A DNA stretch of 60,788 nucleotides from positions 1 through 60,788 of the forward strand of contig JAGAJP010000070.1 of assembly GCA_017626045.1 (NCBI GenBank). The letters run 5' to 3'. The DNA comes from Muribaculaceae bacterium. Lineage in GTDB: Bacteria > Bacteroidota > Bacteroidia > Bacteroidales > Muribaculaceae. The notes below the pieces were generated by a model. That model was not told where the DNA came from and ran no database searches. It saw only the letters and a program-made list of their open reading frames with translations. The position numbers and the translations under genes were made by a program. Shown here in pieces: positions 8,628 through 17,156 of the stretch (position 1 is its first letter; each line of letters starts with the position of its first letter).

Positions 8628-10643
8628 TCAGTCCTCAAACACGTTTTTCTCAGTCTCGGCAGTCATAGCGCGTCCAAACGATGTAAGGGAAGAGGGAAGC
8701 CATACCCTCATCTTACCCTCGCCGCGGTTTGCCCACGCATAGTATGGTATCATCCTAAGCCTTATTTTCTTGGAGTGCACCAAATTGTCGCCGTCTGTGC
8801 CTACAGCCTGCGCGTCCGCCTCTATCACGTTCACTCCATTCAGAATGTCGCTACGCTCCACAGAGAAGTTTGGCTGAAGGTTCATCAGCACCGCGGAGAG
8901 GTCTGTATCGTTGTCAGGCCATTCGGCGCAATATACGAGCGGTCCCCTCTCCACCGCAGTCATGTCGCGGTCTGCGGCAACCTTTTCATGCGCAACCACA
9001 AGTTTCGGCGTCATATCGAATTTCATATCCACGCGGTCTCCCTTCTTCCATTTGCGGTTGATGGTGACATAACCGTCCTTTATGTCTGCGTCAACGGGTT
9101 TGCCGTTGACCGACACCGTGATGCCTGATGCGTCGGACGGAGATTTGTATGCATAGAGGTCAGACGGCACCGGTCTCCCCTGCGTCCAACCCGGCACCCG
9201 CAGTCTCATCGCGAACTCTCCAGCCTTGTTGCCCTTGACCGTCAGCGACATCTGTCCTTCGCCGATATAGTCTCCCGTCAGAGATACATGGACGTCCTTG
9301 CCTCTGACTTTCATTTGAGAGTCTGATCCGATGTAAAGGTTCACGTAGAGATTGTTGTCGTCAGTGGCATATATGTATCCGGGAATCGACGGCAGGAAGC
9401 GCGACAGGTTGGAGGGACAGCAGGCGCAGCCAAACCATGGCTTACGAGAGTAACCTCCGTCGCTCGCGAGAGGATTTGGATAGAAGAAGGCATCGCCGGC
9501 GAGTGATATGCCGGACATCACGCCATTGTATAGCGATCTCTCGAGCACGTCATAATACTTGGCGTCGCCATGCAGCAGAAACAGCCGTTGGTTGACATAC
9601 ACGTTGGCTATCGCCGCGCAAGTCTCGCAATAGGCAGAATGGTTGGGAAGCTCATAGTTGGCGCCAAACGCCTCACCGTTGTGTCGCGCACCGACGCCTC
9701 CCGTGATGTAATATTTTTTCGACACTATATTGTCCCATATTCTGTCGATGGCATGTATATACGCCGTGTCGCCGGTTAGAGCCGCCACATCAGCCATTCC
9801 GGCATACATATAGCCTGCCCTCACGGCATGGCCCACCGCTTCGTCCTGCTCCACCACCGGCTTGTGAGCCTGGCTGTATGCGTCCTTGCGGGAAGTGTAG
9901 CCGCGGCGGTCAAGGAAATACTTAGCCTGGTCAAGATATTTTCTGTCGCCTGTGACGAGATACAGTCTTGCGAGTGCCATCTCAGCTATCTGGTGACCGG
10001 GCACCCTGTCTACCTGATTCTCACCCTGACCTATCTCGCGGCATACACAGTCGGCATACCGTATGGCGATATCAAGGAAGTTTCTTTTGCCTGTAGCCTG
10101 ATAATGCGCCACCGCTCCGTCTATCATGTGTCCGAGATTATAGAACTCATGGCTGAGCTGCTCCACTTTCTCCCATCGGTTGGGGCTCATCCAGTTGTGG
10201 GGAGACTGTGGATTCATCGTATATGATGTATTGAGATATCCGTCGGGTTCCTGAGCGGTGGCAACGACAGTCAGCACGCTGTCGATATAAGCCTCCAGTT
10301 TCGGGTCGTGACTAATCTGAAGAAGGTAACTTGCCCCTTCGATTGTCTTGTAGACATCAGTGTCATCAAAAGGGAATCCCCCGACCTTATAATCCTTCGA
10401 CGGATGCGCCGCCTTCACAAAATTGTCGTAGCGGCCACTCTCCTCGCATTTGGAAAACGCAAGCGGAATCGTCGTGGTCCTCACCGACTCAAGCCGCCCG
10501 CTCCAATAAGGGTCATCCACCTTTACGGATGTAAACGACACCGGGGTGATGGGATAGCCATGAGCACTTACAGCACTCTCTCCGCGACATACCACACAGA
10601 AAGCAGATGCCGCCAACACTGATAATATCTTATAGCAATTCAT
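8628..10643 (-). CDS. GH127 beta-L-arabinofuranosidase
   Basis: 671 residues with a signal peptide (start ...LAASAFCVVCRGES; the Cys may also allow lipidation). It is a (alpha/alpha)6-barrel family with zinc-bound nucleophilic Cys. By alignment from memory with Bifidobacterium HypBA1, the acid/base is E324, the zinc ligands are E340, C342, C408 and C409 (motifs AYCETCAA and CACCPSN), and C408 would be the nucleophile. All are present. The enzyme releases beta-L-arabinofuranose from plant glycans such as extensins or rhamnogalacturonan II. It lies between the SH3-like gene (24 bp upstream) and the GH105 fusion (45 bp downstream), which suggests a pectin-side-chain or arabinosyl glycoprotein target. 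Confidence 0.9.
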   Translation of the reverse strand: MNCYKILSVLAASAFCVVCRGESAVSAHGYPITPVSFTSVKVDDPYWSGRLESVRTTTIPLAFSKCEESGRYDNFVKAAHPSKDYKVGGFPFDDTDVYKTIEGASYLLQISHDPKLEAYIDSVLTVVATAQEPDGYLNTSYTMNPQSPHNWMSPNRWEKVEQLSHEFYNLGHMIDGAVAHYQATGKRNFLDIAIRYADCVCREIGQGENQVDRVPGHQIAEMALARLYLVTGDRKYLDQAKYFLDRRGYTSRKDAYSQAHKPVVEQDEAVGHAVRAGYMYAGMADVAALTGDTAYIHAIDRIWDNIVSKKYYITGGVGARHNGEAFGANYELPNHSAYCETCAAIANVYVNQRLFLLHGDAKYYDVLERSLYNGVMSGISLAGDAFFYPNPLASDGGYSRKPWFGCACCPSNLSRFLPSIPGYIYATDDNNLYVNLYIGSDSQMKVRGKDVHVSLTGDYIGEGQMSLTVKGNKAGEFAMRLRVPGWTQGRPVPSDLYAYKSPSDASGITVSVNGKPVDADIKDGYVTINRKWKKGDRVDMKFDMTPKLVVAHEKVAADRDMTAVERGPLVYCAEWPDNDTDLSAVLMNLQPNFSVERSDILNGVNVIEADAQAVGTDGDNLVHSKKIRLRMIPYYAWANRGEGKMRVWLPSSLTSFGRAMTAETEKNVFED

Positions 10644-10667
10644 GATGATTAGAAATCAATGCAGTTT

Positions 10668-11990
10668 TTAAAAGTATTCTATTTCACGAAGTTCGATAAA
10701 CATCGGGCTACCCTCAAGGTCATAGGCCACTCTCTTTGTCCAGTTGCCCTTCGCGTCTTTCTGCACATCGCGAAACTCCACATCGAAAGCATAGCCCTCC
10801 CCACCATAGTCAAACCTAAGACTTGCACTCTTTGGCATGCCGGTTGATGAATCATACACTGTCTGAGTGAATGTTCCTGCATTTGATTCCCGAATAAAAG
10901 GCGCGCTCCTTCCATCTCCATCAAAATATATTTCTTCAGGCAATCCATTCCACCCTATTGAATATTCTCCGGATATGCCTGCCTCGTCTGAGCCATTCTC
11001 TCCGTAATCGACTTTAAACTCTCCGTCTTCATAATTCAGCGTGAAGTTAGAAGTTCCGATTTTATAATCCCCCTTTACAGGATTCTCATATCTATATCCT
11101 TCCACATAGACACGATCTCCCTGTCGGGTATACTTATAATTGTCCAAAACTTTCTCGCTATCAGCATTTACCTTGCAATAAGACGCAAGCATGCCGTCAG
11201 CCTCAAAAAGAGCCATATCTACATAGTTTTCAAATACTTCAGCATCATCCATAACGGACATGAATGAAGGAACGTAAGAACGGGCATGTACAAGTTTTTT
11301 CACAGCGCCTTTCAGCCCAAACAAACATCTTTCGGATACAACGGGGTCTTTCTCTGATGTCGGTTCGACACTGAATGATTGATCAAATGTCCTAAGCGAT
11401 GTACTTCCATCGGAAGTATTTTCAACCACCATTATATATTGATGTGACAGATATTCGCCACTTTCCAACTGCGGCTGCAGCGGCGATTCGGGATCATATC
11501 CATAGAGGCGATAAGTAAAGTCTACTCCATTGGCAGTCGGCTTTCCTGCGTATGAAAATCCTTCATCTCTCAGGCGCATGCCAGATTCCATAGGCTCGCT
11601 CCAGTTTGCGAATGAAAGTGTAACCCATCCCTCATGCTCCCTAAGATCACCGAGCGAATAGCTCCACGCTTGGTCAACAGGCATACCTACTACAGAGCCC
11701 GCCATAGAACGTGAAAATTTTCCGACGAGAACTTCCTTAACAAACTTTTCGGAAATAAACCCACTCTGAAGCGGAGTTGATATGTATATCCATCCATCTT
11801 CCGGTTCAGTTGCCATGAAGAAAGTTCCCTTGGCAACTTTGCCGAATACTTGCCCATTGGGCGCCTTTCGCAGATTCACGCCATCTCCTGTCACCTCATA
11901 ATATTTCCAGTATCCATTTGCAGAAACTGTTAAACTTAGCATTAGCAGCACAATAGCACATCCAAGCGAAGTTTTGAAATAGTTCACCAT
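10668..11990 (-). CDS. Secreted protein with N-terminal SH3-like domain, function unknown
   Basis: 440 residues from the ATG at 11990. A further in-frame ATG at 12062 would place 24 unlikely residues before the signal peptide (MVNYFKTSLG...LTVSANG). Residues about 28-90 look like a bacterial SH3 domain (VTGDGVNLRKAPNG, then a GWIYISTPLQSGFI segment), a fold that binds peptidoglycan or other ligands. The remainder is beta-rich and unrecognised. It is first in the operon with GH127 and GH105, though SH3-like proteins of this kind occur widely in Bacteroidales and may be unrelated to glycan use. Confidence 0.7.
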   Translation of the reverse strand: MVNYFKTSLGCAIVLLMLSLTVSANGYWKYYEVTGDGVNLRKAPNGQVFGKVAKGTFFMATEPEDGWIYISTPLQSGFISEKFVKEVLVGKFSRSMAGSVVGMPVDQAWSYSLGDLREHEGWVTLSFANWSEPMESGMRLRDEGFSYAGKPTANGVDFTYRLYGYDPESPLQPQLESGEYLSHQYIMVVENTSDGSTSLRTFDQSFSVEPTSEKDPVVSERCLFGLKGAVKKLVHARSYVPSFMSVMDDAEVFENYVDMALFEADGMLASYCKVNADSEKVLDNYKYTRQGDRVYVEGYRYENPVKGDYKIGTSNFTLNYEDGEFKVDYGENGSDEAGISGEYSIGWNGLPEEIYFDGDGRSAPFIRESNAGTFTQTVYDSSTGMPKSASLRFDYGGEGYAFDVEFRDVQKDAKGNWTKRVAYDLEGSPMFIELREIEYF

Positions 11991-12130
11991 GTTGTCAATT
12001 GTTTGAATATTAAGCAATTTATTATCAAAAAAAATGTATTTGAGTAGTCCAAAGCAAAGCACTTCCGGGAAATTTTCACTAAAAGTATCCGAAACTGACT
12101 CACTTAGGCAACGTTCTTTCTATGACAATG

Positions 12131-12138
12131 CAAATATA
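12131..12138 (-). promoter_or_regulatory. Candidate -7 element for the SH3-GH127-GH105 operon
   Basis: CAAATATA on the plus strand reads TATATTTG on the minus strand, matching the -7 consensus. It is about 140 bp before the chosen start codon. No good -33 element was seen. Confidence 0.45.
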
Positions 12139-12215
12139 GCGATTTTTTCTCATTAATCCGTTATTTAAGAGAAAAATTGTAAGCAATGTAAGATGGCGCC
12201 CTTTATAAAACCGAA

Positions 12216-12249
12216 AAAAATGCGACCCGACAAACCGGTTCGCATTTTT
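12216..12249 (-). terminator. Intrinsic terminator after the GH43-like gene
   Basis: AAAAATGCGA at 12216-12225 pairs with TCGCATTTTT at 12240-12249. The flanking A and T runs allow termination on either strand. It separates the GH43-like gene from the downstream operon. Confidence 0.75.
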
Positions 12250-12280
12250 AGTTCTATGAATCACGACAAATAAAATCGTC

Positions 12281-12347
12281 GCGAAGCCAATTATGCATTA
12301 TGAATTATGACTTGCTTTAGCTTGAGCGAAGCTAATTATGCATTGAT
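12281..12347. repeat. Direct repeat with heptameric AATTATG units
   Basis: GCGAAGCCAATTATGCATT (12281-12299) recurs with one change at 12326-12344. Between them AATTATG, CATTATG and AATTATG run in strict 7-bp phase (12289-12309). The second copy overlaps the end of the GH43-like gene and supplies its stop codon. A hairpin TTAGCTT/AAGCTAA (12317-12335) lies across the junction. Confidence 0.75.
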
Positions 12348-13372
12348 TCAAGTCTCTTGGCCTCCTCGGCTGTTATGAGGACAACCGCGCCGTGCTTGGG
12401 CGACACGCATCCCTCCATCTTCATCTTGTCGTCGTTGAACTTTCCGACATGGGTAAAGTTCTCAAGATCGGCGGACTCATCGAATCCGAAGGTATGGGGA
12501 TTTGCGCGGTATATGTCATACATCAAAACATACTTTCCGTCAGCAATTCTCTGCCAAACAGTTGGAGCCTCATGACCACGACGCTCCGTGCTGACAGGCG
12601 TCGGGTCTACTGTGTATGGCCCCGTGATTTTGTCAGAGACTGCCCGGCATATCCCGGCGGTCTTCTCATGCGACACATAGAAAAGATGATATTTGCCGTT
12701 ATGCTTCACTATATCGCCGTCGATGATGCTGTAGGCGCGTTCGGGCGATTCACACAGAAGCTGAGGCATACTGAGAAGCTTGTTGAAGTCATCGTTGACA
12801 TAGCAATAATATAGGGCGTTGTTCCCCTTGCCATGACGCATTGTGAAATGAATCATCAGTTTGCCGTTCTCCTCGTCATAAACAGTCTCCGGCGCCCACA
12901 CACATCCTAAATCCGAAAGACTTGGATCCAGCTTCGTGAAGTCGATATTGGTGTGTGTCCAGTTTATGAGATCCTTACTTTTCATCAACACGAGACCACG
13001 GTTGTTGCCCCAACCGTATTTATTGCCGTCACGCTCCCATTCTGTGGTGCGGAAACCGTCCCGTTGTCCGAAAACGTGCAGGTCTGTCATCGCAATATAA
13101 AACGATCCGGCAGGTCCCCGGAAGATATGCGGGTCACGGATACCGTGCTGCTCCGCTATGGTGTCGCCCGCCACGATGGGACGGTCGCCGTTAAGAGCCT
13201 TCCAGTTATAGCCGTCATGACTGATTGCCATGTGCAGACCATGATCGGCATCTTTGTGATACACCATGAGATATGATGTCATCTCCGCCGGCACCTCACC
13301 CCGCACCTCATTCACAACTCCCCCCATCAATAAACCGCAGCCCAACAAAGCTGCCTTAAAAATTCCTTTCAT
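12332..13372 (-). CDS. GH43-like five-bladed beta-propeller glycosidase
   Basis: 346 residues with a signal peptide (MKGIFKAALLGCGLLMGG...). The sequence has the repeated blade pattern of GH43 arabinofuranosidases and xylosidases: GIRDPHIF (D80, candidate base), WAPETVYD (E162, where many members have Asp as pKa modulator) and RGHEAPTVW (E268, candidate acid). The RDPHI and WAPE blocks are clear, but I cannot assign the subfamily or substrate. The gene is upstream of the SH3-GH127-GH105 operon but separated by a terminator and a promoter, so it is probably a separate unit. Its own promoter region holds 29-bp direct repeats. Confidence 0.82.
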   Translation of the reverse strand: MKGIFKAALLGCGLLMGGVVNEVRGEVPAEMTSYLMVYHKDADHGLHMAISHDGYNWKALNGDRPIVAGDTIAEQHGIRDPHIFRGPAGSFYIAMTDLHVFGQRDGFRTTEWERDGNKYGWGNNRGLVLMKSKDLINWTHTNIDFTKLDPSLSDLGCVWAPETVYDEENGKLMIHFTMRHGKGNNALYYCYVNDDFNKLLSMPQLLCESPERAYSIIDGDIVKHNGKYHLFYVSHEKTAGICRAVSDKITGPYTVDPTPVSTERRGHEAPTVWQRIADGKYVLMYDIYRANPHTFGFDESADLENFTHVGKFNDDKMKMEGCVSPKHGAVVLITAEEAKRLESMHN

Positions 13373-13455
13373 ATCTATAATCTTCTTGTATTCTTATTAT
13401 CATCGCCAACAATAGTCCGTACATGCTACAATAACAGATTTTGCAGACGCATCTG

Positions 13456-13463
13456 CAAATATA
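13456..13463 (-). promoter_or_regulatory. Candidate -7 element of the GH43-like gene
   Basis: CAAATATA reads TATATTTG on the minus strand, about 85 bp before the start codon at 13372. The expected -33 position falls inside the 29-bp direct repeats, and no canonical -33 is present, which would fit an activator-dependent promoter. Confidence 0.45.
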
Positions 13464-13477
13464 CAAAAAAATCTTTA

Positions 13478-13560
13478 TAATAATCATTTTTCAAGAATGA
13501 TTTCTGTAATAATCATTTTCACAAAGTGATTTCTGTAATAATCATTTTCATTAGTCATTA
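13478..13560. repeat. 29-bp direct repeats upstream of the GH43-like gene
   Basis: Units at 13478-13506 and 13507-13535 each begin TAATAATCATTTT and end GATTTCTG. A third, shorter unit follows at 13536-13560. Units 1 and 2 contain an inner inverted pair of the type AATCA/TGATT. The array overlaps the expected -33 region of the minus-strand promoter, so it may be an operator. The rest of the 13373-13964 gap is AT-rich and I see no convincing gene in it. Confidence 0.75.
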
Positions 13561-13708
13561 TTTATGCCGGACATATTTTATGTTCAGATAAGGAAACACG
13601 AGATTCCGAATATTCTTCACGAAGACTGAAGAAATCTTGCAATGGCTTTAAGATTGGAAATGCCACAAAAAAAATACCGATAGCCTGAGAGGGCTATGAA
13701 TTTAGCAA

Positions 13709-13921
13709 ACATCAAAATCTCTTCTTTAGAGATAATTAATGATTTTTCAAAATTAATAAAAATAATCTGAAAATGAGCAACTTTGTTAATATTTTTTTTA
13801 ATAAAGTATCCCTCAAATAATAAATCAACAATAAATTTATTTAGCAAAATCAAAATTACATCTTTGATATCAGTTTACATCTCAATACTTTAACGGACAT
13901 CAAAATCTCTAAAGAAGAGAT
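13709..13921. repeat. Pair of 25-bp elements with an inverted core
   Basis: ACATCAAA precedes ATCTCTTCTTTAGAGAT at 13709-13733 and precedes ATCTCTAAAGAAGAGAT at 13897-13921. The 17-bp cores are exact reverse complements of each other, while the 8-bp flank keeps the same orientation. The elements lie 160 bp apart in AT-rich non-coding DNA upstream of a small lipoprotein. Confidence 0.7.
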
Positions 13922-13964
13922 GCCTAATGTCCAATATGATTTTTAAAGATATTCTACTAAAATT

Positions 13965-14180
13965 ATGAAATCATTCCCTTTTATATTAATGATTTTCATG
14001 CTTTCATCTTGTCAATCTGATGGAACAGAAGCATTGATGAAGATGCAAGTCGAAGTACAGGATTCATTTCAAAATCCATTGCAAGATAATGATTCCACAG
14101 ATAATTCATCTTGTGGAATAAATCTTTCTCTCGAAGATTTCAATTTGGAGGAAGATACTGTTGATATCGGCTATCCGTAA
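13965..14180 (+). CDS. Small putative lipoprotein
   Basis: 71 residues. The first 16 form a short hydrophobic signal ending in a lipobox (MLSSC at residues 12-16), followed by a polar, acidic tail with one more Cys. I recognise no family. Composition matches the AT-rich surroundings. The clear lipobox favours a real gene, but it could be the remnant of a longer one. A hairpin that could end it lies at 14414. Confidence 0.5.
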   Translation: MKSFPFILMIFMLSSCQSDGTEALMKMQVEVQDSFQNPLQDNDSTDNSSCGINLSLEDFNLEEDTVDIGYP

Positions 14181-14287
14181 TCCGAGTTTCCAATCACGTA
14201 TTATTTTGTAAGGACATACAAGTCAGTCAATGCCATTCAAATAAAGGATCCGTAAAATGTTCTGTGGAAATACCGATAACCTGGTAT

Positions 14288-14304
14288 GGACGCTCGGCTC
14301 GAGC
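14288..14304 (+). repeat. Dispersed intergenic repeat, copy 2
   Basis: Second copy of the GGACGCTCGGCTCGAG core, preceded by CCTGGTAT as in the inverse copy at 5112-5135. It lies in the non-coding gap between the small lipoprotein and the monooxygenase-like gene. Confidence 0.8.
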
Positions 14305-14336
14305 AATATCTCTAACTTAATAATGTTGAATTGGCT

Positions 14337-14401
14337 GGACTCGTATAGGCGTACCGGTGAAGTTAGTGACTTTGCTCAACCGGCAGAGCGATTAAGAGTC
14401 C
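14337..14401. other. Nested stem structure, tRNA-like
   Basis: GGACTC at 14337-14342 pairs with GAGTCC at 14396-14401. Inside are CCGGT with ACCGG and AAGT with ACTT. Read on the minus strand, the outer stem resembles an acceptor stem and GCTC-TGCCGGTT-GAGC resembles a D-arm, but the T-arm and anticodon loop are not canonical. It may be a decayed tRNA or an unrelated structured RNA. Confidence 0.35.
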
Positions 14402-14413
14402 ATCTAATGCAAT

Positions 14414-14445
14414 GCGGCACCGGAAGCGAATGCTCCCGATGCCGC
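14414..14445. terminator. Terminator-like hairpin
   Basis: GCGGCACCGG at 14414-14423 pairs with CCGATGCCGC at 14436-14445 with one mismatch. It lies just after the monooxygenase-like gene (minus strand) and could also serve the plus-strand lipoprotein. The following TATATATA is not a strong T-tract. Confidence 0.6.
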
Positions 14446-14473
14446 ATATATATATAATTGAACGGGTGATGTG

Positions 14474-14752
14474 TTAGAAGTTGAACTTCTCCATTGTCAA
14501 GGTGGCTATCTCCTCGAGTTTCGGCACAAGTGTGCGGAAATGCTCCGTCGCCATGTGTGCCTTAAGATCCTCTTCGGATGCCCAGGTCTCGCAGATCATC
14601 ATGTGGTTGTCGACTGTGGTGGACTCAAACAGGTCATAGGCGATACAGCCTTTGTCCTTTAGAGATTTCTCCACAAGTTCCGTACCCACGAATCGTGCTG
14701 CGGCCTTCTTCTGAACGTCCTCCAACAGGAGGAATACATTAAGCCTGATCAT
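14474..14752 (-). CDS. Antibiotic biosynthesis monooxygenase (ABM) domain protein
   Basis: 92 residues, about the usual size of a single ABM domain. The pattern MIRLNVFLLLE...VGTELVEKSLKDKGCIAYDLFES...ICETWASEEDLKAHMATEHF is the dimeric alpha/beta ferredoxin-like fold of the YgiN/ABM family: first strand, helix with Glu, GCIAYDL strand, E-W pair and the H-x(4)-HF-like end. Members act as quinol monooxygenases or as small detoxifying proteins. It follows dnaK by 15 bp and is probably co-transcribed, which suggests a stress link. The reaction is unknown. Confidence 0.8.
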   Translation of the reverse strand: MIRLNVFLLLEDVQKKAAARFVGTELVEKSLKDKGCIAYDLFESTTVDNHMMICETWASEEDLKAHMATEHFRTLVPKLEEIATLTMEKFNF

Positions 14753-14766
14753 GATTACGACTTTAC

Positions 14767-16674
14767 TTATTTGACCTCCTCGAAGTCAACGTCCGTCACG
14801 TCTTTCTCATCAGGATTGTGAGGTTGCTGTGCGCCTGCTCCTGCACCTGCACCTGCTCCGGCTGCGCCAGCCTGCTGCTGTGCGGCGTAGATGTCCTGGG
14901 CTGCTGCCTGCAGTGCGTCGCTCAATGCCTTCTCGGCTGCGTCGATCTCGTCAACGAGCTGATTCTTGTGAACCTCTTTCAGACGGTCGAGTGCGGAGTT
15001 GACGGGAGCAAGCTTGTCTGCCGGAATCTTGTCGGCGAGATCCTTCAGCTGCTTCTCTGTCTGGAAGATCATCGAGTCGGCGTGGTTGAGTTTGTCGACA
15101 CGCTCTCTTGCCTTCTTATCGGCTGCCTCGTGCGCCTTAGCTTCCTCACGCATGCGGTTGATCTCTGCATCCGTAAGACCGGAAGACGCCTCGATGCGGA
15201 TTGACTGCTCCTTGCCGGTAGCCTTATCCTTTGCAGATACATTCAGAATACCGTTGGCATCGACCTCGAAGGTAACTTCAATCTGAGGCACGCCACGCGG
15301 TGCGGGAGCGATGCCGCCAAGGTTGAACTCACCGAGAAGCTTGTCGTCGGCTGCCATAGGACGTTCGCCCTGGAGAACACGGATTGTAACTTCCGGCTGG
15401 TTGTCGGCTGCAGTAGAGAAAGTCTCGCTCTTGCGCACAGGAATTGTAGTGTTGGCGTCAATCAACTTTGTCATGACTCCGCCCATGGTCTCGATACCGA
15501 TTGAAAGAGGAACCACGTCAAGAAGAAGCACGTCCTTCACATCGCCGCTCAGGACACCGCCCTGGATTGCTGCGCCGATTGCCACTACCTCGTCGGGGTT
15601 TACAGACTTGTTGGGCTCCTTGCCGAAGATTTCCTTTACCTTCTGCTGGATAGCCGGAATACGTGTGGAACCGCCCACAAGGATTACCTCGTTGATCTCG
15701 CTCGCCGTGAGGCCGGCATCCTGAAGTGCCTTGCGGCAGGGTGCCACCACTGCGTCGATGAGACGCTCCGAAAGCTGCTCGAATTTAGCACGGGTAAGGG
15801 TCTTCACAAGGTGCTTAGGACCGGATGCCGTTGCTGTGATATAAGGAAGATTGATTTCTGTTGATGTCGAGCTTGAGAGTTCTACCTTTGCCTTCTCGGC
15901 AGCCTCCTTGAGACGCTGCATTGCCATCGGGTCCTGACGCAGGTCCACACCCTCGTCTTTCTTGAACTCGTCAGCAAGCCAGTCGATGATCACATGGTCG
16001 AAGTCATCGCCGCCGAGGTGGGTATCACCGTTGGTCGACTTAACCTCAAACACTCCGTCACCGAGCTCAAGAATCGAAATATCGAATGTGCCGCCACCAA
16101 GGTCGAAGACTGCGATCTTGCGCTCCTCAGTGCTCTTGTCAAGACCATAGGCAAGCGCTGCCGCTGTAGGCTCGTTGACGATTCGTCTTACAGTAAGACC
16201 GGCAATCTCACCTGCCTCCTTTGTAGCCTGACGCTGCGAGTCGTCAAAGTAGGCGGGGACTGTGATGACAGCCTCTGTAACCGGCTGTCCGAGATAGTCC
16301 TCCGCAGTCTTCTTCATCTTCTGAAGAATCATGGCGGAAATTTCCTGCGGAGTATACAGGCGTCCGTCGATGTCTACCTTCGGCATATCGTTCTGGCATA
16401 CTACGGTGTAGGGAACTCGCTTGATCTCGTCCTCTACCTTTGAGCATTTCTCGCCCATGAATCTCTTGATGGAGTATATTGTTCTTGTAGGATTGGTGAC
16501 AGCCTGACGCTTGGCGGGATCGCCAACCTTGATTTCGCCACCGTCTACAAATGCTACTACTGAAGGTGTTGTATTACGACCTTCGGCGTTCGGAATCACA
16601 ACCGGATCCTTGCCTTCAAGCACAGCAACACAGCTGTTGGTGGTGCCAAGGTCAATACCAATGATTTTTCCCAT
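14767..16674 (-). CDS. dnaK: Molecular chaperone DnaK (Hsp70)
   Basis: 635 residues, normal length for DnaK. The nucleotide-binding domain starts with [16 protein letters not shown] and contains [13 protein letters not shown] and [13 protein letters not shown]. The conserved hydrophobic linker ([19 protein letters not shown]) leads to the substrate-binding domain. The Ala/Gly/Gln-rich C-terminal tail ends in [11 protein letters not shown], the usual acidic end. It uses ATP to bind and release unfolded proteins together with DnaJ and GrpE, which are not in this window. Nearly 500 bp of non-coding DNA separates it from the divergent serine palmitoyltransferase gene. Confidence 0.98.
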   Translation of the reverse strand: MGKIIGIDLGTTNSCVAVLEGKDPVVIPNAEGRNTTPSVVAFVDGGEIKVGDPAKRQAVTNPTRTIYSIKRFMGEKCSKVEDEIKRVPYTVVCQNDMPKVDIDGRLYTPQEISAMILQKMKKTAEDYLGQPVTEAVITVPAYFDDSQRQATKEAGEIAGLTVRRIVNEPTAAALAYGLDKSTEERKIAVFDLGGGTFDISILELGDGVFEVKSTNGDTHLGGDDFDHVIIDWLADEFKKDEGVDLRQDPMAMQRLKEAAEKAKVELSSSTSTEINLPYITATASGPKHLVKTLTRAKFEQLSERLIDAVVAPCRKALQDAGLTASEINEVILVGGSTRIPAIQQKVKEIFGKEPNKSVNPDEVVAIGAAIQGGVLSGDVKDVLLLDVVPLSIGIETMGGVMTKLIDANTTIPVRKSETFSTAADNQPEVTIRVLQGERPMAADDKLLGEFNLGGIAPAPRGVPQIEVTFEVDANGILNVSAKDKATGKEQSIRIEASSGLTDAEINRMREEAKAHEAADKKARERVDKLNHADSMIFQTEKQLKDLADKIPADKLAPVNSALDRLKEVHKNQLVDEIDAAEKALSDALQAAAQDIYAAQQQAGAAGAGAGAGAGAQQPHNPDEKDVTDVDFEEVK

Positions 16675-16976
16675 AATTCTTTTATATATTTAGGAGTTAA
16701 TAATTACTTATTTCTATCGGATGATCTCCCGCGACCCTTATGCGCCTACGGGTATCTCATCTTCGTCTGAAATATTAACAAATAGTATGCTAAATGTTTC
16801 ACTAATTATTCCTCAATCCTCTTAAAAAATATTAATTCACCAAACACCAAACACTTAACAAACCATAATTTTAATAATCACAATCTAAACCAAGCGTGAC
16901 TCCGATGTGACAATTCTGACAAAACACCGCAAAAGTGCCGACCATATTAGGAATTACCAAACATATAACCAGACAG

Positions 16977-16993
16977 GGACGCTCGGCTCGAGC
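16977..16993 (+). repeat. Dispersed intergenic repeat, copy 3
   Basis: Third copy of the GGACGCTCGGCTCGAG core, preceded by ACAG instead of CCTGnTA. It lies in the dnaK-to-serine palmitoyltransferase gap (16675-17156). The rest of that gap is AT-rich, and I found no clear dnaK promoter or heat-shock operator in it. Confidence 0.8.
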
Positions 16994-17086
16994 TTCATCA
17001 AGTGAATTTTCATGTCAATTTCATTTTTTTAGACATTTCATGTTAATTTATCAACTGTTTTTCTTTAATTATTAAGATATTTTTAG

Positions 17087-17094
17087 TAATTTTG
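17087..17094 (+). promoter_or_regulatory. Candidate -7 element of the serine palmitoyltransferase gene
   Basis: TAATTTTG matches the -7 consensus, 63 bp before the chosen ATG at 17157. No TTTG at the expected -33 position. Confidence 0.5.
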
Positions 17095-17156
17095 CAAGCC
17101 TAAGCAAAATGCGTCCCAGTGACTGGGGCGCCCTTATAGGCACAATATTATTGATT

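Noticed and set aside
13617..13853. 78-codon AT-rich frame on the minus strand
   Set aside because: The product is low-complexity, rich in Phe, Ile and Lys, with no domain; it includes one copy of the inverted-core repeat. It looks like chance in AT-rich DNA.
14257..14457. 66-codon frame on the plus strand
   Set aside because: It runs through a dispersed repeat, nested stems and a terminator-like hairpin, and has no motif.
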